Assembly (NCBI GenBank): GCA_947493175.1
Contig: CANLQD010000003.1
Coordinates: 1-64,000 of the forward strand
From: an uncultured Flavobacteriaceae bacterium
GTDB lineage: Bacteria; Bacteroidota; Bacteroidia; Flavobacteriales; Flavobacteriaceae
Reading direction: 5' to 3'
DNA: 64,000 nt
Shown one piece after another: positions 35,682 to 44,534 of this stretch (positions are counted from its first letter, which is position 1; every line of letters begins with the position of its first letter). The notes beneath the pieces were generated by a model. That model was not told where the DNA came from. It did no database searches and saw nothing but the letters and a program-made list of their open reading frames with translations. Position numbers and translations under genes: made by a program.

Positions 35682-36800
35682 TTAAAAAGCCTCGTTCACT
35701 CCGAAGTAAATTCCGCTTTGGCCATCTTTGCCACTACCGATATCCAGTCGAAGCCAGGTGTCCTGCTCTCGTAATACCTTGAATCGTACTCCGCCACCAA
35801 AGCCTGATTTCAATGAGTTAAATTTCAAAAGATCGGATGCGTCTCCCGCGACGCTTCCGACAAGACCAAAGGCTGCCAAATTCCACCGTGGTTTTAAGCG
35901 ATACCGATATTCCGCCTGCACAACAAACATATTCTTATCCAAAAAACGACCATAGAAATACCCCCTTGCACTGCTACTACCTCCAAAAAAGGCCATTCCC
36001 TGAAAAGGCACGTCGCCATAGTTATTCTCAATATATATTTGGGTTGCCAAAGTACTTCGCTCACCAAGCGGTTCATAGTTACGCAAATCGAGCGTAAACT
36101 TGTTAAAACTATGGGTTGCTCCTAAAATCTCACTGGAGAAATGCGCCCCAATTTCAAACAACTCCCCATCGGTCGGAGAAGAAGTACTGTTTCGTCGATC
36201 TAAATTAAATTCAGCTCCTATTCCGCTTATTACGGTACGGTCCGCACCTAAAATAGTACCCGAATCCAACAAACCACCCTCTGCCACCTCGGTCACCTGA
36301 TGATTGGCAAAATTATAGGTAAAGCCAAAATTCAAATCGGGTGGCAATCGTTTCAAGAAACTTACTTTGAGCTTATGCGTGGTTTGATCGTATAGTTCCT
36401 CATTCTCTTCTGGGGTTTCCGGGCCAATGCCCCAAAAAGAATTCGGATATATTTCAAATAGGTAATCCGCATCAATAAAGTAATCCCCTTTGCCAAGATA
36501 TACTTGGGGGGTGACACTGAACATAATCTGCCCAGCGGTCGTATAGATACCACTGAAAAGAATATTGGAAAGCCGCTGATTGTATTGATTGGTCTTGTTC
36601 AAAAGAAAAAGCTGTCCGCCACCGCCAACGCCAAACTCGGTTTCCGGGGTGTAAAATGCGATCGGAATGGCAATGAGCTTTATTTTTTTTTGCTTCCCGA
36701 TCGTATCGGTCTTAACAAAGCCTTCATCCCTTCCTTGTGCTACAAGGAAAATTGGCACTAAAAAAGTTACGATATAAAGAAGAATTATTTTTTTCATCAA
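35682..36800 (-). CDS. BamA/Omp85-type surface antigen barrel without POTRA
   Basis: The 372-residue precursor has a signal peptide (MMKKIILLYIVTFLVPIFLVAQG) and a C-terminal barrel of the bacterial surface antigen (D15/Omp85) type. Segments include TPETEFGVGGGGQLFLL, LKVSFLKRLPPDLNFGFTYNF, MAFFGGSSSARGYFYGRFLDKN (the G-rich RGY motif of the family) and the end SGIYFGVNEAF. There are too few residues for POTRA domains, so assembly activity like BamA is unlikely; such short members are often secreted-enzyme or phosphatase-associated barrels. Its start overlaps the upstream barrel gene by 4 nt, a coupled pair. It converges with the channel gene. Confidence 0.85.
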   Translation of the reverse strand: MMKKIILLYIVTFLVPIFLVAQGRDEGFVKTDTIGKQKKIKLIAIPIAFYTPETEFGVGGGGQLFLLNKTNQYNQRLSNILFSGIYTTAGQIMFSVTPQVYLGKGDYFIDADYLFEIYPNSFWGIGPETPEENEELYDQTTHKLKVSFLKRLPPDLNFGFTYNFANHQVTEVAEGGLLDSGTILGADRTVISGIGAEFNLDRRNSTSSPTDGELFEIGAHFSSEILGATHSFNKFTLDLRNYEPLGERSTLATQIYIENNYGDVPFQGMAFFGGSSSARGYFYGRFLDKNMFVVQAEYRYRLKPRWNLAAFGLVGSVAGDASDLLKFNSLKSGFGGGVRFKVLREQDTWLRLDIGSGKDGQSGIYFGVNEAF

Positions 36801-37471
36801 AAAAAGAAATCATCAAGAATTACATTAAATCCGAAAGTAAAGGCGATATTACTTATTCTTAAGTTTTCACTGCTTACATCCCCTGAAGGCCTTTGTTCTT
36901 GGTCAAGCCCTATCCAAAAAAGGTTGAGGTTAAGGCCAATATCGAAAGCAATTTTGTCGTGTATAACGTACGAATACCCCAGACCGACCAAGGTTCCGAA
37001 ACCACCACCTTCCGACAACAGTTCGGTCGGCACTTGCGTATTCACTTGCGTTTCGTCGCGAAAGCGGACATAACCTGCCGATAGTTTGGTAAATAATGAA
37101 CCTCTGCTACTAGAAGATAAATAGTGCGCGATAAAAGGGCCTACAAACAAAGATTCCGTAGTTCGGTCTATGCTACCTGCTGAACTGGCCCTATCGGCAT
37201 TTAGGTTGCCTCCCAAAAGCCATCTGTCCTTAATAAATTTTCCCGTAGATAGGTTCAAGCCAAATTCATTGGTAATGGTCTTTTCATCAACTGAACTAAC
37301 GTTATTCGTATTGGAACTGATACTTCCTGATAAGCCAGTTAACCAACGTCCTTTTCTAAAAGGAGTGTCAAGACTGTCTACAGGTATATTCTGTGCGAAT
37401 ATGACCTGTGCAAAAAGAAAGAGCAATAAAAGCGAAATGAATTGCTTTGCTATAAAACGAAAATCTGGCAT
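36797..37471 (-). CDS. Outer-membrane beta-barrel protein, unknown function
   Basis: The 224-residue precursor has a signal peptide (FISLLLLFLFAQVIFAQN) and many alternating strands (WLTGLSGSISSNTNNVSS, GLNLSTGKFIKDRWLLGGNLNADRAS, SLFTKLSAGYVRFRD, LVGLGYSYVIHDKIAFDIGLNLNLFWIG), ending in NVILDDFFF. It is a small barrel similar in layout to porin-family proteins. The role is unknown. It is translationally coupled (ATGA overlap) to the Omp85-like gene. Confidence 0.8.
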   Translation of the reverse strand: MPDFRFIAKQFISLLLLFLFAQVIFAQNIPVDSLDTPFRKGRWLTGLSGSISSNTNNVSSVDEKTITNEFGLNLSTGKFIKDRWLLGGNLNADRASSAGSIDRTTESLFVGPFIAHYLSSSSRGSLFTKLSAGYVRFRDETQVNTQVPTELLSEGGGFGTLVGLGYSYVIHDKIAFDIGLNLNLFWIGLDQEQRPSGDVSSENLRISNIAFTFGFNVILDDFFF

Positions 37472-37807
37472 AATGTGTTTTCAAGTAGAACGACTCTCTT
37501 AGTTATCCTTAGGTGTAATTTTATTGAGGTAGTTAAGTAAATTTATCTTGGTAAAGTACAACAACTATTATCATATTGGGTCATATTTATATAGGGCAAA
37601 GGGTAAATACCTACTTGTAGGAGCAAAAAATAGACCTTTGGAACAGCCTTAAACTCTTTTTACTCGATAATCGAGATTTAAGGCTCCAAGACTTGCTCGC
37701 CTTCATGTAGCCATTTTGGCGGACGAAGGCCTCGAAATCAATATATCTTTTCCTAACAAATACCTAATGGATATGTCCGGAGGCAGTTACCAAAAATTCT
37801 GATTTGT
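37472..37807. other. Intergenic region with REP-like repeat copy 1
   Basis: This 336-nt gap holds no gene. It contains the REP-like repeat 37663-37734 (separate entry) and the palindrome CCTAC-TT-GTAGG at 37609-37620. Confidence 0.4.
37663..37734 (-). repeat. REP-like hairpin repeat, copy 1 (short form)
   Basis: The reverse complement begins CTCGAGGCCTTCGTCCGCC and ends CTCGATTATCGAG. It matches the ends of the copy at 46326-46452 but lacks the middle part. The segment folds through GCCTTC/GAAGGC. It lies between the two barrel genes and the metallo-hydrolase gene. Confidence 0.65.
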
Positions 37808-38632
37808 TTAGAGTTCTATTTCAACTCCCTCACGGGCCAAGAAACAATTTGTAAAACGTTCTTGGCATAACCGTTCTACCTCGCTTAGAAAGTCATCGTC
37901 ATGCTCAGGGTCGTGATGGGTTAGAAAAAGTTTTTTTACATTGGCTTTTTCGGCAACCTGAATGGCCTGCTCCCAACTGCTATGGCCCCAACCCCTGTAA
38001 TTTGGTAGCTCCTCCGGAGTATATTGCGCATCATGAATCAACACATCGGCGTTTTTTGCAAATTCTATCAGCATTGGATCTAATGTAAGACCGTGTTCAA
38101 TATCCGTAGCATACACCAGGACGTTACCATCAGCTTCCAATCGATAACTATGCGCCCCGCCAGGATGGGAATGCATATACGTTTTTATACTACCGTCGGG
38201 AAAAGTTTCTTCGTTGGCATTTTTTAGGATAAATGAAAAACTAGCACCCATATTGTCAAGGTTTACGGGGAAATAGGTGCTTTCCATCTGTTTGGCGAAA
38301 ATACTTTTTAAATCAGGGATATGTAGGTCTTTACCAAGTGCGATAATGTGTATTTCTTTGGAGGGGTCGTAGGCAGGGGCGAAAAAAGGAAAGCCCTGAA
38401 TATGGTCCCAATGAAAATGGGAAAAGGCGATGACGATCTTTCTTCCGGGAAGGAATTCTTGCTGCATAAGCTCTTTGCCCAATTTTCGGATACCCGTTCC
38501 CGCGTCAAAAACCAGCACGTCGCTATTTGTATCTCCAAAAACTGCCACGCAGGTCGTATTGCCGCCGAATTCTTGGTATCCTTTTTCACAAACGGGTATA
38601 GAACCCCTAGTTCCAAAAAATTTTATTTTCAT
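37808..38632 (-). CDS. MBL-fold metallo-hydrolase
   Basis: The 274-residue cytoplasmic protein begins MKIKFFGTRGSIPVCEKGYQEFGGNTTC and carries the metal motif SHFHWDHIQGFPFF. Later ligands are HSHPGGAH, ATDIEHG (bridging Asp) and LTHHDPEHDD. The fold is shared with PhnP-like and cyclic-nucleotide phosphodiesterase-like hydrolases; the substrate is not inferable. The AraC-type regulator gene lies 68 nt upstream in the same direction, so the two may be one transcript. Confidence 0.9.
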   Translation of the reverse strand: MKIKFFGTRGSIPVCEKGYQEFGGNTTCVAVFGDTNSDVLVFDAGTGIRKLGKELMQQEFLPGRKIVIAFSHFHWDHIQGFPFFAPAYDPSKEIHIIALGKDLHIPDLKSIFAKQMESTYFPVNLDNMGASFSFILKNANEETFPDGSIKTYMHSHPGGAHSYRLEADGNVLVYATDIEHGLTLDPMLIEFAKNADVLIHDAQYTPEELPNYRGWGHSSWEQAIQVAEKANVKKLFLTHHDPEHDDDFLSEVERLCQERFTNCFLAREGVEIEL

Positions 38633-38700
38633 CAGATGGTTTCTTATCTGTTGTTTTTAAAGTCTATGACTACTTCTTCGATCTCGGCCCCAAGTTCTTT

Positions 38701-39732
38701 TCAAGAATAAGCCATTTCATAGGCAACCTTATTATCATCATAGGTCATCATATTCAAAATTCTAAATTGGCCCGGTGTAATGCCCGACCATTTTTTAAAA
38801 GAGCGTATAAAATTCGGACTATCCGAATACCCTAAAAATTCACTGATAAGGGTTATGTTAAGATCGGAATCGGTCAATAAGACAATCGCTTTTTGATGTA
38901 GTATTTTCTCTAGAATTTTAGAGAATTTGGCATTTTCCGATTTGAGGCTTCTTTTGATACTACTTTCCGAAACATTAAAATGCCGTGCCACATCGCTCAA
39001 GGAAGGAATATACCCCGGTGTATAGCTTTTTAAGACTTCTTCAATGATATCGGAAATGCTCTTGGCAGGAACTTTGGGCAGTACTTGCTTCGAAAACCGG
39101 ATGCATACTTTTGTTGCCCTTTTTAAGATTTCACGAGGAAAGACAAAAGCGAGTGTGGTTTGGTTTGTTATCACCTTGCTGTCTTTTCCAAGAAGCATCG
39201 TTTTAACTTCATCACAGTTATTATAAGGAATATGTATTTCATTGGGTATCCAATTTTTATCGGTATAGGTTCGAAATAATTGCAAAAAAATGGCCATAAA
39301 AATGTTTTCGCTCATTTTCCGACCTGCCGTGGGCTCATCCAAACATGAAAAAGCAAACTTTACCGTATCATCATATATGCTTAGACCACAATTCAGATTC
39401 GTCTGAAAAACCGATTTGTAGATTACGAACTGGTGCAATACACTGTATAGGGTCGGAAGTTTTGCCAAATATTTTCCGAAGCTTCCTAAATTGGATAGCT
39501 CAAAATGCTGCAAATTGTATGATTTTAGAAACTTATCGGGCAGGTGGTTCTTTATCCTGGCGAAGAAATCATAAACCACCTCAAGTGGAACGTATTGTTG
39601 CCTATGGTCAAGATCAAAATGCTGTAACTTGCTTTTTTTGATCAATTTTTCCGAATCGACACCATAGCTTTCCAAAACGTTGAATACCGGATTCAATAAT
39701 GCTATTTGGCATATTTCATATTTCCGGCCCAT
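38701..39732 (-). CDS. AraC-family transcriptional regulator
   Basis: The 343-residue protein has an N-terminal effector/dimerisation region of the arabinose-binding-like (PF12625) type (LLNPVFNVLESYGVDSEKLIKKSKL...). The C-terminal AraC double helix-turn-helix is VARHFNVSESSIKRSLKSENAKFSKIL and NITLISEFLGYSDSPNFIRSFKKWSGITPGQFR. It binds DNA and is usually regulated by a small ligand. Its upstream region holds three TTGTTnAACAA-like palindromes (39762-39929) that could be its own operators. The downstream metallo-hydrolase is the simplest candidate target. Confidence 0.92.
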   Translation of the reverse strand: MGRKYEICQIALLNPVFNVLESYGVDSEKLIKKSKLQHFDLDHRQQYVPLEVVYDFFARIKNHLPDKFLKSYNLQHFELSNLGSFGKYLAKLPTLYSVLHQFVIYKSVFQTNLNCGLSIYDDTVKFAFSCLDEPTAGRKMSENIFMAIFLQLFRTYTDKNWIPNEIHIPYNNCDEVKTMLLGKDSKVITNQTTLAFVFPREILKRATKVCIRFSKQVLPKVPAKSISDIIEEVLKSYTPGYIPSLSDVARHFNVSESSIKRSLKSENAKFSKILEKILHQKAIVLLTDSDLNITLISEFLGYSDSPNFIRSFKKWSGITPGQFRILNMMTYDDNKVAYEMAYS

Positions 39733-39761
39733 AATTGCTTTTTAAAAGATTTGCAATACAA

Positions 39762-39929
39762 TTGTTGAACAATCTACTAAAAAAGAATCGAAGGGGGTTA
39801 AACCATGGTGTAACCACGTATTGTCAATTAAGGCCTGCATTTTCGTTACTAGTTCAACAAAACCAATGAATTCAACCTTTTCTAGTGTTCAAAAAAGAAA
39901 GTATGCAACAAAAAAAAGTTGTTCAAAAA
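39762..39929. promoter_or_regulatory. Repeated TTGTTnAACAA-type palindromes upstream of the AraC gene
   Basis: TTGTTGAACAA (39762-39772) is a perfect palindrome. TAGTTCAACAA (39850-39860) and TTGTTCAAAAA (39919-39929) are single-mismatch versions, and a weaker AGTGTTCAAAAA lies near 39884-39895. Such spaced copies are typical of regulator operators. Confidence 0.45.
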
Positions 39930-39975
39930 TTTCATAAAGTGAAGTGGATAAATATGTCGTTGAAATGGAGGAATC

Positions 39976-40845
39976 CTAGGCCGAAAATTTGACCAGCCAA
40001 TCTTTGAAATCCTTGGTTTTAAGCTTGCTTATTACAATAGCTTCCTTATGTTCAACTTTTAAGGTCAATCCTATTTTACCAAAGGAATCCGGTTCTAAAT
40101 GTTTCACGGCATCACGATTGATAAGACATTGTCGATTGGTTCGGAAAAAGATATTCGGGTTTAGTTTCTCTTCCAGTTCTTGAATACTCTTATCTAAAAA
40201 GTATATTTTTAAATCAAAGGTCTTTCCTTTTACAATGCCATTGTCGATGTAAAATAAAGCGAAATCCTTTATTTTTACCGGTTCCAAAACCTTTTTTCTA
40301 GGCAGTAAAAGACTGGTCAAATAGTGCTTCTCAAGTACCTCAAGGTCGTGATCAAAACTGTTACTATCTTTATTATAACGAACAAAAGCTTCTTGTTCAA
40401 CCAATCTATCTGCCAATTGAGCTCTTACCTTTAGTAAGGTTGCGGTTAAAACACAAATGATCAATAATACCATCCATACAAAAGAGAGCCCCTTTAGTTC
40501 TCCAAGAGGCAACGCAACAATGAAATTATCAAGTACATATAGAAAGGGAATTAGCGTCAGGACGTATAGTAGTCCATTGATGACCAATGATCCCAAGAAA
40601 GCCATTCTATCCGTTAGGTTTTTCAACCAAGCGTCTATTTTGAATATGTTCAAGTAAAGCACACTAAAACAAAACAAAAAAATGGCGACACCCCTATAGA
40701 AAATGTTTAAAATGGATGTTGGCCGCGGGGTTTCAAAAAAGGTTATAGGAGAGTTTAAGTAGTATAGTATTTCACTAAAATTTATAGCAAAACTAAGGCC
40801 AAAAGCCAACAGTAGTAGTTTCTTGGTGTTAATTTGGCTATTCAT
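39976..40845 (-). CDS. Membrane-bound LytTR-family DNA-binding regulator
   Basis: The 289-residue protein has four hydrophobic helices in the N-terminal half (LLLLAFGLSFAINFSEILYYL, NIFYRGVAIFLFCFSVLYLNIF, MAFLGSLVINGLLYVLTLIPFLYVL, SFVWMVLLIICVLTATLL). A C-terminal LytTR domain follows (FALFYIDNGIVKGKTFDLKIYFLDKSIQELEEKLNPNIFFRTNRQCLINRDAVKHLEPDSFGKIGLTL; long segment, about residues 185-265). It is not a response regulator (no receiver domain), so it should sense a membrane or envelope signal directly. It is divergent from the lipoprotein-gltS-pagL-like genes, with the palindrome 40918-40940 in between, so it may control them. Confidence 0.9.
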   Translation of the reverse strand: MNSQINTKKLLLLAFGLSFAINFSEILYYLNSPITFFETPRPTSILNIFYRGVAIFLFCFSVLYLNIFKIDAWLKNLTDRMAFLGSLVINGLLYVLTLIPFLYVLDNFIVALPLGELKGLSFVWMVLLIICVLTATLLKVRAQLADRLVEQEAFVRYNKDSNSFDHDLEVLEKHYLTSLLLPRKKVLEPVKIKDFALFYIDNGIVKGKTFDLKIYFLDKSIQELEEKLNPNIFFRTNRQCLINRDAVKHLEPDSFGKIGLTLKVEHKEAIVISKLKTKDFKDWLVKFSA

Positions 40846-40917
40846 AAGTCTTCGAGGCAGGGAACTTCAAATCCCTGTTAAAAATAATATTATAAAGTTT
40901 ATTTATTCCTTAAATGG

Positions 40918-40940
40918 AAAAGTAATCCGGGATTACTTTT
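40918..40940. promoter_or_regulatory. Perfect 11-bp palindrome in the LytTR/lipoprotein divergent region
   Basis: AAAAGTAATCC-G-GGATTACTTTT, followed by TT. It is a candidate operator, or a hairpin in the leader of the rightward transcript. A smaller hairpin CAGGGA/TCCCTG lies at 40858-40877. Confidence 0.5.
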
Positions 40941-41027
40941 TTCAAGTGGTCTTAAATGATAGTAACAACCCTATTTGGAGCTAGTAAATTTAAGGCTGCG
41001 ATAAAGGATTTTAAAAACACTGTCTCA

Positions 41028-41693
41028 ATGAAAAATAGAAAGTATCGATTTCCAAAAAAGCTGTTGGTTGTAATTCTCGTTTTATCCATTAATGTTATTC
41101 AAGGATGCGGCAGCATAAAAATGGATTCGACTTGGACGAAAGAATCTTATGGGGATAGAGGCTATTCCAAAATAGCCGTAATAGGCATCGGAAAGGACCT
41201 TACTGCCCGCAACACCTTTGAAAACGATGCAGTTGCCCTACTAAAAGAACAAGGTATAAACGCCGTTGAAGGAATCTTAATGTTTCCTCCCGGTGGGACT
41301 GAAGAAATCAGAACCGCTGACGACTATATTAAAATCATTAAAGAGAATAACTTGGACGGTGTCATTACGATGGCTTTGATAGATTCCAAAAAAGCGGACC
41401 GCTATAAGCCGGGAGAAGCATTGTATGTGCCATCTTATTATCGTGTTGGCGAATATATCGTTAGAGGATATCAAACTTTTAACACCCCAGGCTATTATAC
41501 GACCGAAAAATCATATCTCATAGAAGCTATCCTTTACAACGTAAAAGGTGATTTACACAAAGGAAAAGAAACCATGGTCTGGACTGGGCAATCCACGCTT
41601 TTAGAACCATCTTCCTTAAAAAATGCTTCAGAAAGTTTTACCAAAAGGATGGTAAATCAATTGATTGCCGACGGAATCGTAACCCCAAAATAA
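41028..41693 (+). CDS. Lipoprotein, paralogue of the two lipoproteins beside the DUF2235 gene
   Basis: The start MKNRKYRFPKKLLVVILVLSI is chosen (Met25 of the longer frame); the lipobox is VIQGC. The mature protein has the pattern SIKMDSTWTKESYGDRGYSKIAVIGIG, LKEQGINAVEGILMFPPGG and IIKENNLDGVITMALIDSK. This order recurs in the products of 49140-49799 and 51132-51740. The alpha/beta layout suggests a Rossmann-like LpoB/CsgG/TolB-N type fold; that is inference. It lies 4 nt before gltS in the same operon and is divergent from the LytTR gene. Function unknown. Confidence 0.8.
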   Translation: MKNRKYRFPKKLLVVILVLSINVIQGCGSIKMDSTWTKESYGDRGYSKIAVIGIGKDLTARNTFENDAVALLKEQGINAVEGILMFPPGGTEEIRTADDYIKIIKENNLDGVITMALIDSKKADRYKPGEALYVPSYYRVGEYIVRGYQTFNTPGYYTTEKSYLIEAILYNVKGDLHKGKETMVWTGQSTLLEPSSLKNASESFTKRMVNQLIADGIVTPK

Positions 41694-41697
41694 CCCC

Positions 41698-42900
41698 ATG
41701 GAGATAAGCATAAGAGATACCATTGTAGTTGCCTGTTTAGTTTTATTCTTAGGTAAGTATTTGAACAAAAAAGTAGTTGTTTTTAGGGCATACAACATTC
41801 CTGAACCCGTAACGGGAGGGGTGATCTTTTCCATATTTTTTGGGATTTTATATGCCACAACAGGGATAGAGGTCAGCTTTGCGCTTGAATTGCGCGATGC
41901 CTTGCTGATCATCTTTTTTATTACCATTGGGCTTTCTTCAAGATTGAAAACCTTATTGAAAGGGGGTAAATCGTTATTACTACTCTTAGTGCTGGCAGTG
42001 GGCTACCTTTTCGTTCAAAACCTGACCGGTGTCGGTATTGCCTATCTGACCGATTTGCCAAGTGCAGCAGGTATTTTAGGCGGTTCCGTTTCTTTTAGTG
42101 GAGGTCATGGGACCACCATTGCCTGGGTGCCTACCTTTCAAAATGATTTTGGAATATCGAATGCCATGGAAATGGGCATTGCCTGTGCCACCATTGGTTT
42201 GGTACTGGGAGGTTTTATAGGCGGTCCCATAGCAAAATTTCTGATCAACAAATACGATTTAAAACCCAAGGAAGACAAGCCCATTTCTGTAGGCGTGCGC
42301 CATGGGAAAGGAGACAAGGTTGATATGAATTACAACAATGTCTTACAGATGATCTATTTCATCTTCTCCACAGCAGGTCTGGGCATCGGAATCAATGAGG
42401 TTCTGGTGTGGTTGGGGCTGGCGCTTCCGTCTTTTGTAACGGCCTTGTTTGCGGGGATCCTCATTACCAACCTGATTCCTGTCTTTTCTAAAAAATTTCA
42501 TTGGGAACCTGAAAATTCAAAAGCCTTGGCCATGGCCTCCGATCTATCCTTAGGCCTTTTCCTGGCCATGTCGTTGATGAGCTTGCAATTGTGGACCCTG
42601 GCAGATTTGGCCGGACCCTTGTTGCTGATCGTCATAGCACAGCTGGTCGTCATTTCGATTTTCGTCATCGTGGTCGTTTTTAGGGTGATGGGCAAAGACT
42701 ATGACGCAGCAGTCATGAGTGCAGGATATGCCGGTTTGGCCTTGGGAGCCACCCCCACTGCAATTGCCAATATGACGGCAGTTACCAAGAAGTTCGGCGG
42801 GTCTCCTAAAGCCTTTATTGTGGTACCGCTGGTCGGTGCTTTTTTTATCGATTTTTCGAATGCCTTGATCATTAAATTCTTATTGGGTGTTTTTGGGTAG
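41698..42900 (+). CDS. gltS: GltS-family sodium/glutamate symporter
   Basis: The 400-residue polytopic inner-membrane protein shows the GltS repeats: YNIPEPVTGGVIFSIFFGILYATTG, LLIIFFITIGLSSRLKTLLKGGK, GILGGSVSFSGGHGTTIAWVPTF, and the second-half GYAGLALGATPTAIANMTAVTKKFGG. GltS carries glutamate with Na+. It has 4-nt spacing to the upstream lipoprotein gene and 30 nt to the downstream PagL-like gene, so the three are probably co-transcribed. An Na+-coupled carrier fits with the possible Na+ V-ATPase elsewhere in the window. Confidence 0.93.
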   Translation: MEISIRDTIVVACLVLFLGKYLNKKVVVFRAYNIPEPVTGGVIFSIFFGILYATTGIEVSFALELRDALLIIFFITIGLSSRLKTLLKGGKSLLLLLVLAVGYLFVQNLTGVGIAYLTDLPSAAGILGGSVSFSGGHGTTIAWVPTFQNDFGISNAMEMGIACATIGLVLGGFIGGPIAKFLINKYDLKPKEDKPISVGVRHGKGDKVDMNYNNVLQMIYFIFSTAGLGIGINEVLVWLGLALPSFVTALFAGILITNLIPVFSKKFHWEPENSKALAMASDLSLGLFLAMSLMSLQLWTLADLAGPLLLIVIAQLVVISIFVIVVVFRVMGKDYDAAVMSAGYAGLALGATPTAIANMTAVTKKFGGSPKAFIVVPLVGAFFIDFSNALIIKFLLGVFG

Positions 42901-42930
42901 TTATTAATATCATTTGCTATGATTCGCACT

Positions 42931-44064
42931 ATGAAAAAGATTTGCTTACCTCTTGCGTTACTAATATACTATTTTGGTCAATCACAATCTCCTTCGGATA
43001 AATTCCGTTCCATTGAAGTGAAATCCAACTATGGAAGTTATTTATATACAGGAACAGCTCTTAGCGAAGCGGGATTCCTAGAAGCGGGCTATGGAGCAAT
43101 CAATGTAAAAATAGGATGGCAATCGAGCAATACGGAAAGCTGGGCCGGGTATTATAAGTACCCTACTTATGGAATTGGTTTATATTCAGGATTTTTAGGC
43201 AATGCAGAAGTTTTTGGAAACCCAAGTGCGGTATATGGGTTTATGGACTTCCCAATAGGAAATCCGAATAGACGGAATAAGTTCAGTATCGAACCCGCTT
43301 TGGGAATAACCTATAATCTGCAAGAATACAATGCGGAAGAAAACCCTATAAATGATGCTTTTGGTGCTAGAGCAGCCGTTTACTTCGGGCTTGATATTGG
43401 CTTTGAATACCGTTTCACAAGAGAATTGGATTTGACCTACGGGTTCGATTTTACACACTTTAGTAACGGCAGTAGCTATCAGCCCAATTTAGGCCTGAAT
43501 CTATTTGGAATCAACTTGGGTATAAAATACCATTACAATACAGCTCAACGGTTGGTTGACAAAGATCCCTATAGCAAAAATTTACTTCAAGCTAGATTTA
43601 AGTCTCCCGAAAAAACTAAACTGACAAAAATCAACGAAAATGCAATATCGATATATCTTGCGGGTGGAGGAAAACAAACCGATGAAGACGGTGGAACCGA
43701 CAGACAATTTGGTGTTTTCTCAGGTGTTCTGGACTATGAACATCGCTTCAATGCCATACACGGCATTACAGGCGGTTTTGATTTCTTTTATGACAATTCG
43801 TTGCAAGAGCTTGACAAAGCGGCGAACAGAACTTCCATCGGTATTCACGCTGGATACGATTTTCATTTTTGGAATTTGGTCATTAAGGCACAGCTAGGGA
43901 CTTACCTAACCGACGATCTAGGTAAAGGTGCTTTTTTTATGCGACCCGCCATTCGCTACAAGATGAATAACACGCTATTCGCCCAAATAGGATTAAAGAC
44001 CCTTGACGGAGGGGCGGCAGATTATATTGAATTTGGGTTGGGTTTTAAGCCGTTTAAATGGTAA
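42931..44064 (+). CDS. PagL-like lipid A deacylase / acyloxyacyl hydrolase family protein
   Basis: The start MKKICLPLALLIYYFGQS (Met5 of the longer frame) gives a signal peptide. The N-terminal half matches the PagL family. Its active-site strand reads LTYGFDFTHFSNGSSYQPNLGLNLFGINLGIKYHY, with candidate His180 and Ser182 (numbered from 42919). In Pseudomonas PagL these are followed 12 residues on by Glu; here that position is Asn (Asn194), so catalysis may differ or be lost. The C-terminal half (about 215-381) is another barrel-like region, making it longer than PagL. PagL removes the 3-O acyl chain of lipid A in the outer membrane. Confidence 0.78.
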   Translation: MKKICLPLALLIYYFGQSQSPSDKFRSIEVKSNYGSYLYTGTALSEAGFLEAGYGAINVKIGWQSSNTESWAGYYKYPTYGIGLYSGFLGNAEVFGNPSAVYGFMDFPIGNPNRRNKFSIEPALGITYNLQEYNAEENPINDAFGARAAVYFGLDIGFEYRFTRELDLTYGFDFTHFSNGSSYQPNLGLNLFGINLGIKYHYNTAQRLVDKDPYSKNLLQARFKSPEKTKLTKINENAISIYLAGGGKQTDEDGGTDRQFGVFSGVLDYEHRFNAIHGITGGFDFFYDNSLQELDKAANRTSIGIHAGYDFHFWNLVIKAQLGTYLTDDLGKGAFFMRPAIRYKMNNTLFAQIGLKTLDGGAADYIEFGLGFKPFKW

Positions 44065-44095
44065 AGATGAAACTTTCCGTTTTGATTAAATCGAT

Positions 44096-44479
44096 TTAAT
44101 TCTTTGTAAATAAACAGCTTTTTTTGCTGACTAATAATTCAGTGAACAAAAGCCAGGCCAAGGTGTTTAAAAATAACAAGGTCATTAAGATCAGCCCCAT
44201 AATACAGGTTGCTAAAATGAACGTGGCCGAAATACCAAGTATTCGGGTTTCAGTTTCAAATTGAGGCCTCGCAATTACCATAAGCTTATGAGACAATTTT
44301 GCAAAGTAAAATAGTAGTAACCCTGCAAATAAATATTTAGATGGCGGGTTCACTTGGGATACCCCAAAACTTTGCAAAAGTTGTTCATAGAAAAACAGTA
44401 TTCTAGGAACTAAATAGAATAAAAAGATTGGACAAATGAAACAAATTAAAGCCCGAGATATTCGTTCTAAGACTACCAT
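44096..44479 (-). CDS. Small integral membrane protein, unknown function
   Basis: The 127-residue protein has about three hydrophobic helices (ALICFICPIFLFYLVPRILFFY, YLFAGLLLFYFAKLSHKLMVI, ISATFILATCIMGLILMTLLFLNTLAWLLF). I recognise no family. It converges with the PagL-like gene and diverges from the LpxR-like gene, with a 12-bp palindrome abutting its start codon. Confidence 0.65.
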   Translation of the reverse strand: MVVLERISRALICFICPIFLFYLVPRILFFYEQLLQSFGVSQVNPPSKYLFAGLLLFYFAKLSHKLMVIARPQFETETRILGISATFILATCIMGLILMTLLFLNTLAWLLFTELLVSKKSCLFTKN

Positions 44480-44507
44480 TTAAAATAGTATTCGTTACTA
44501 TTTTAAA
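44479..44507. promoter_or_regulatory. Perfect 12-bp inverted repeat in the LpxR-like divergent region
   Basis: TTTAAAATAGTA (44479-44490) and TACTATTTTAAA (44496-44507) around TTCGT. It overlaps the start codon of the leftward gene and is 28 nt before the rightward LpxR-like ATG. It could be an operator acting on both. Confidence 0.5.
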
Positions 44508-44534
44508 TACGAATTTCCCAACGAAAAAGGTTAC

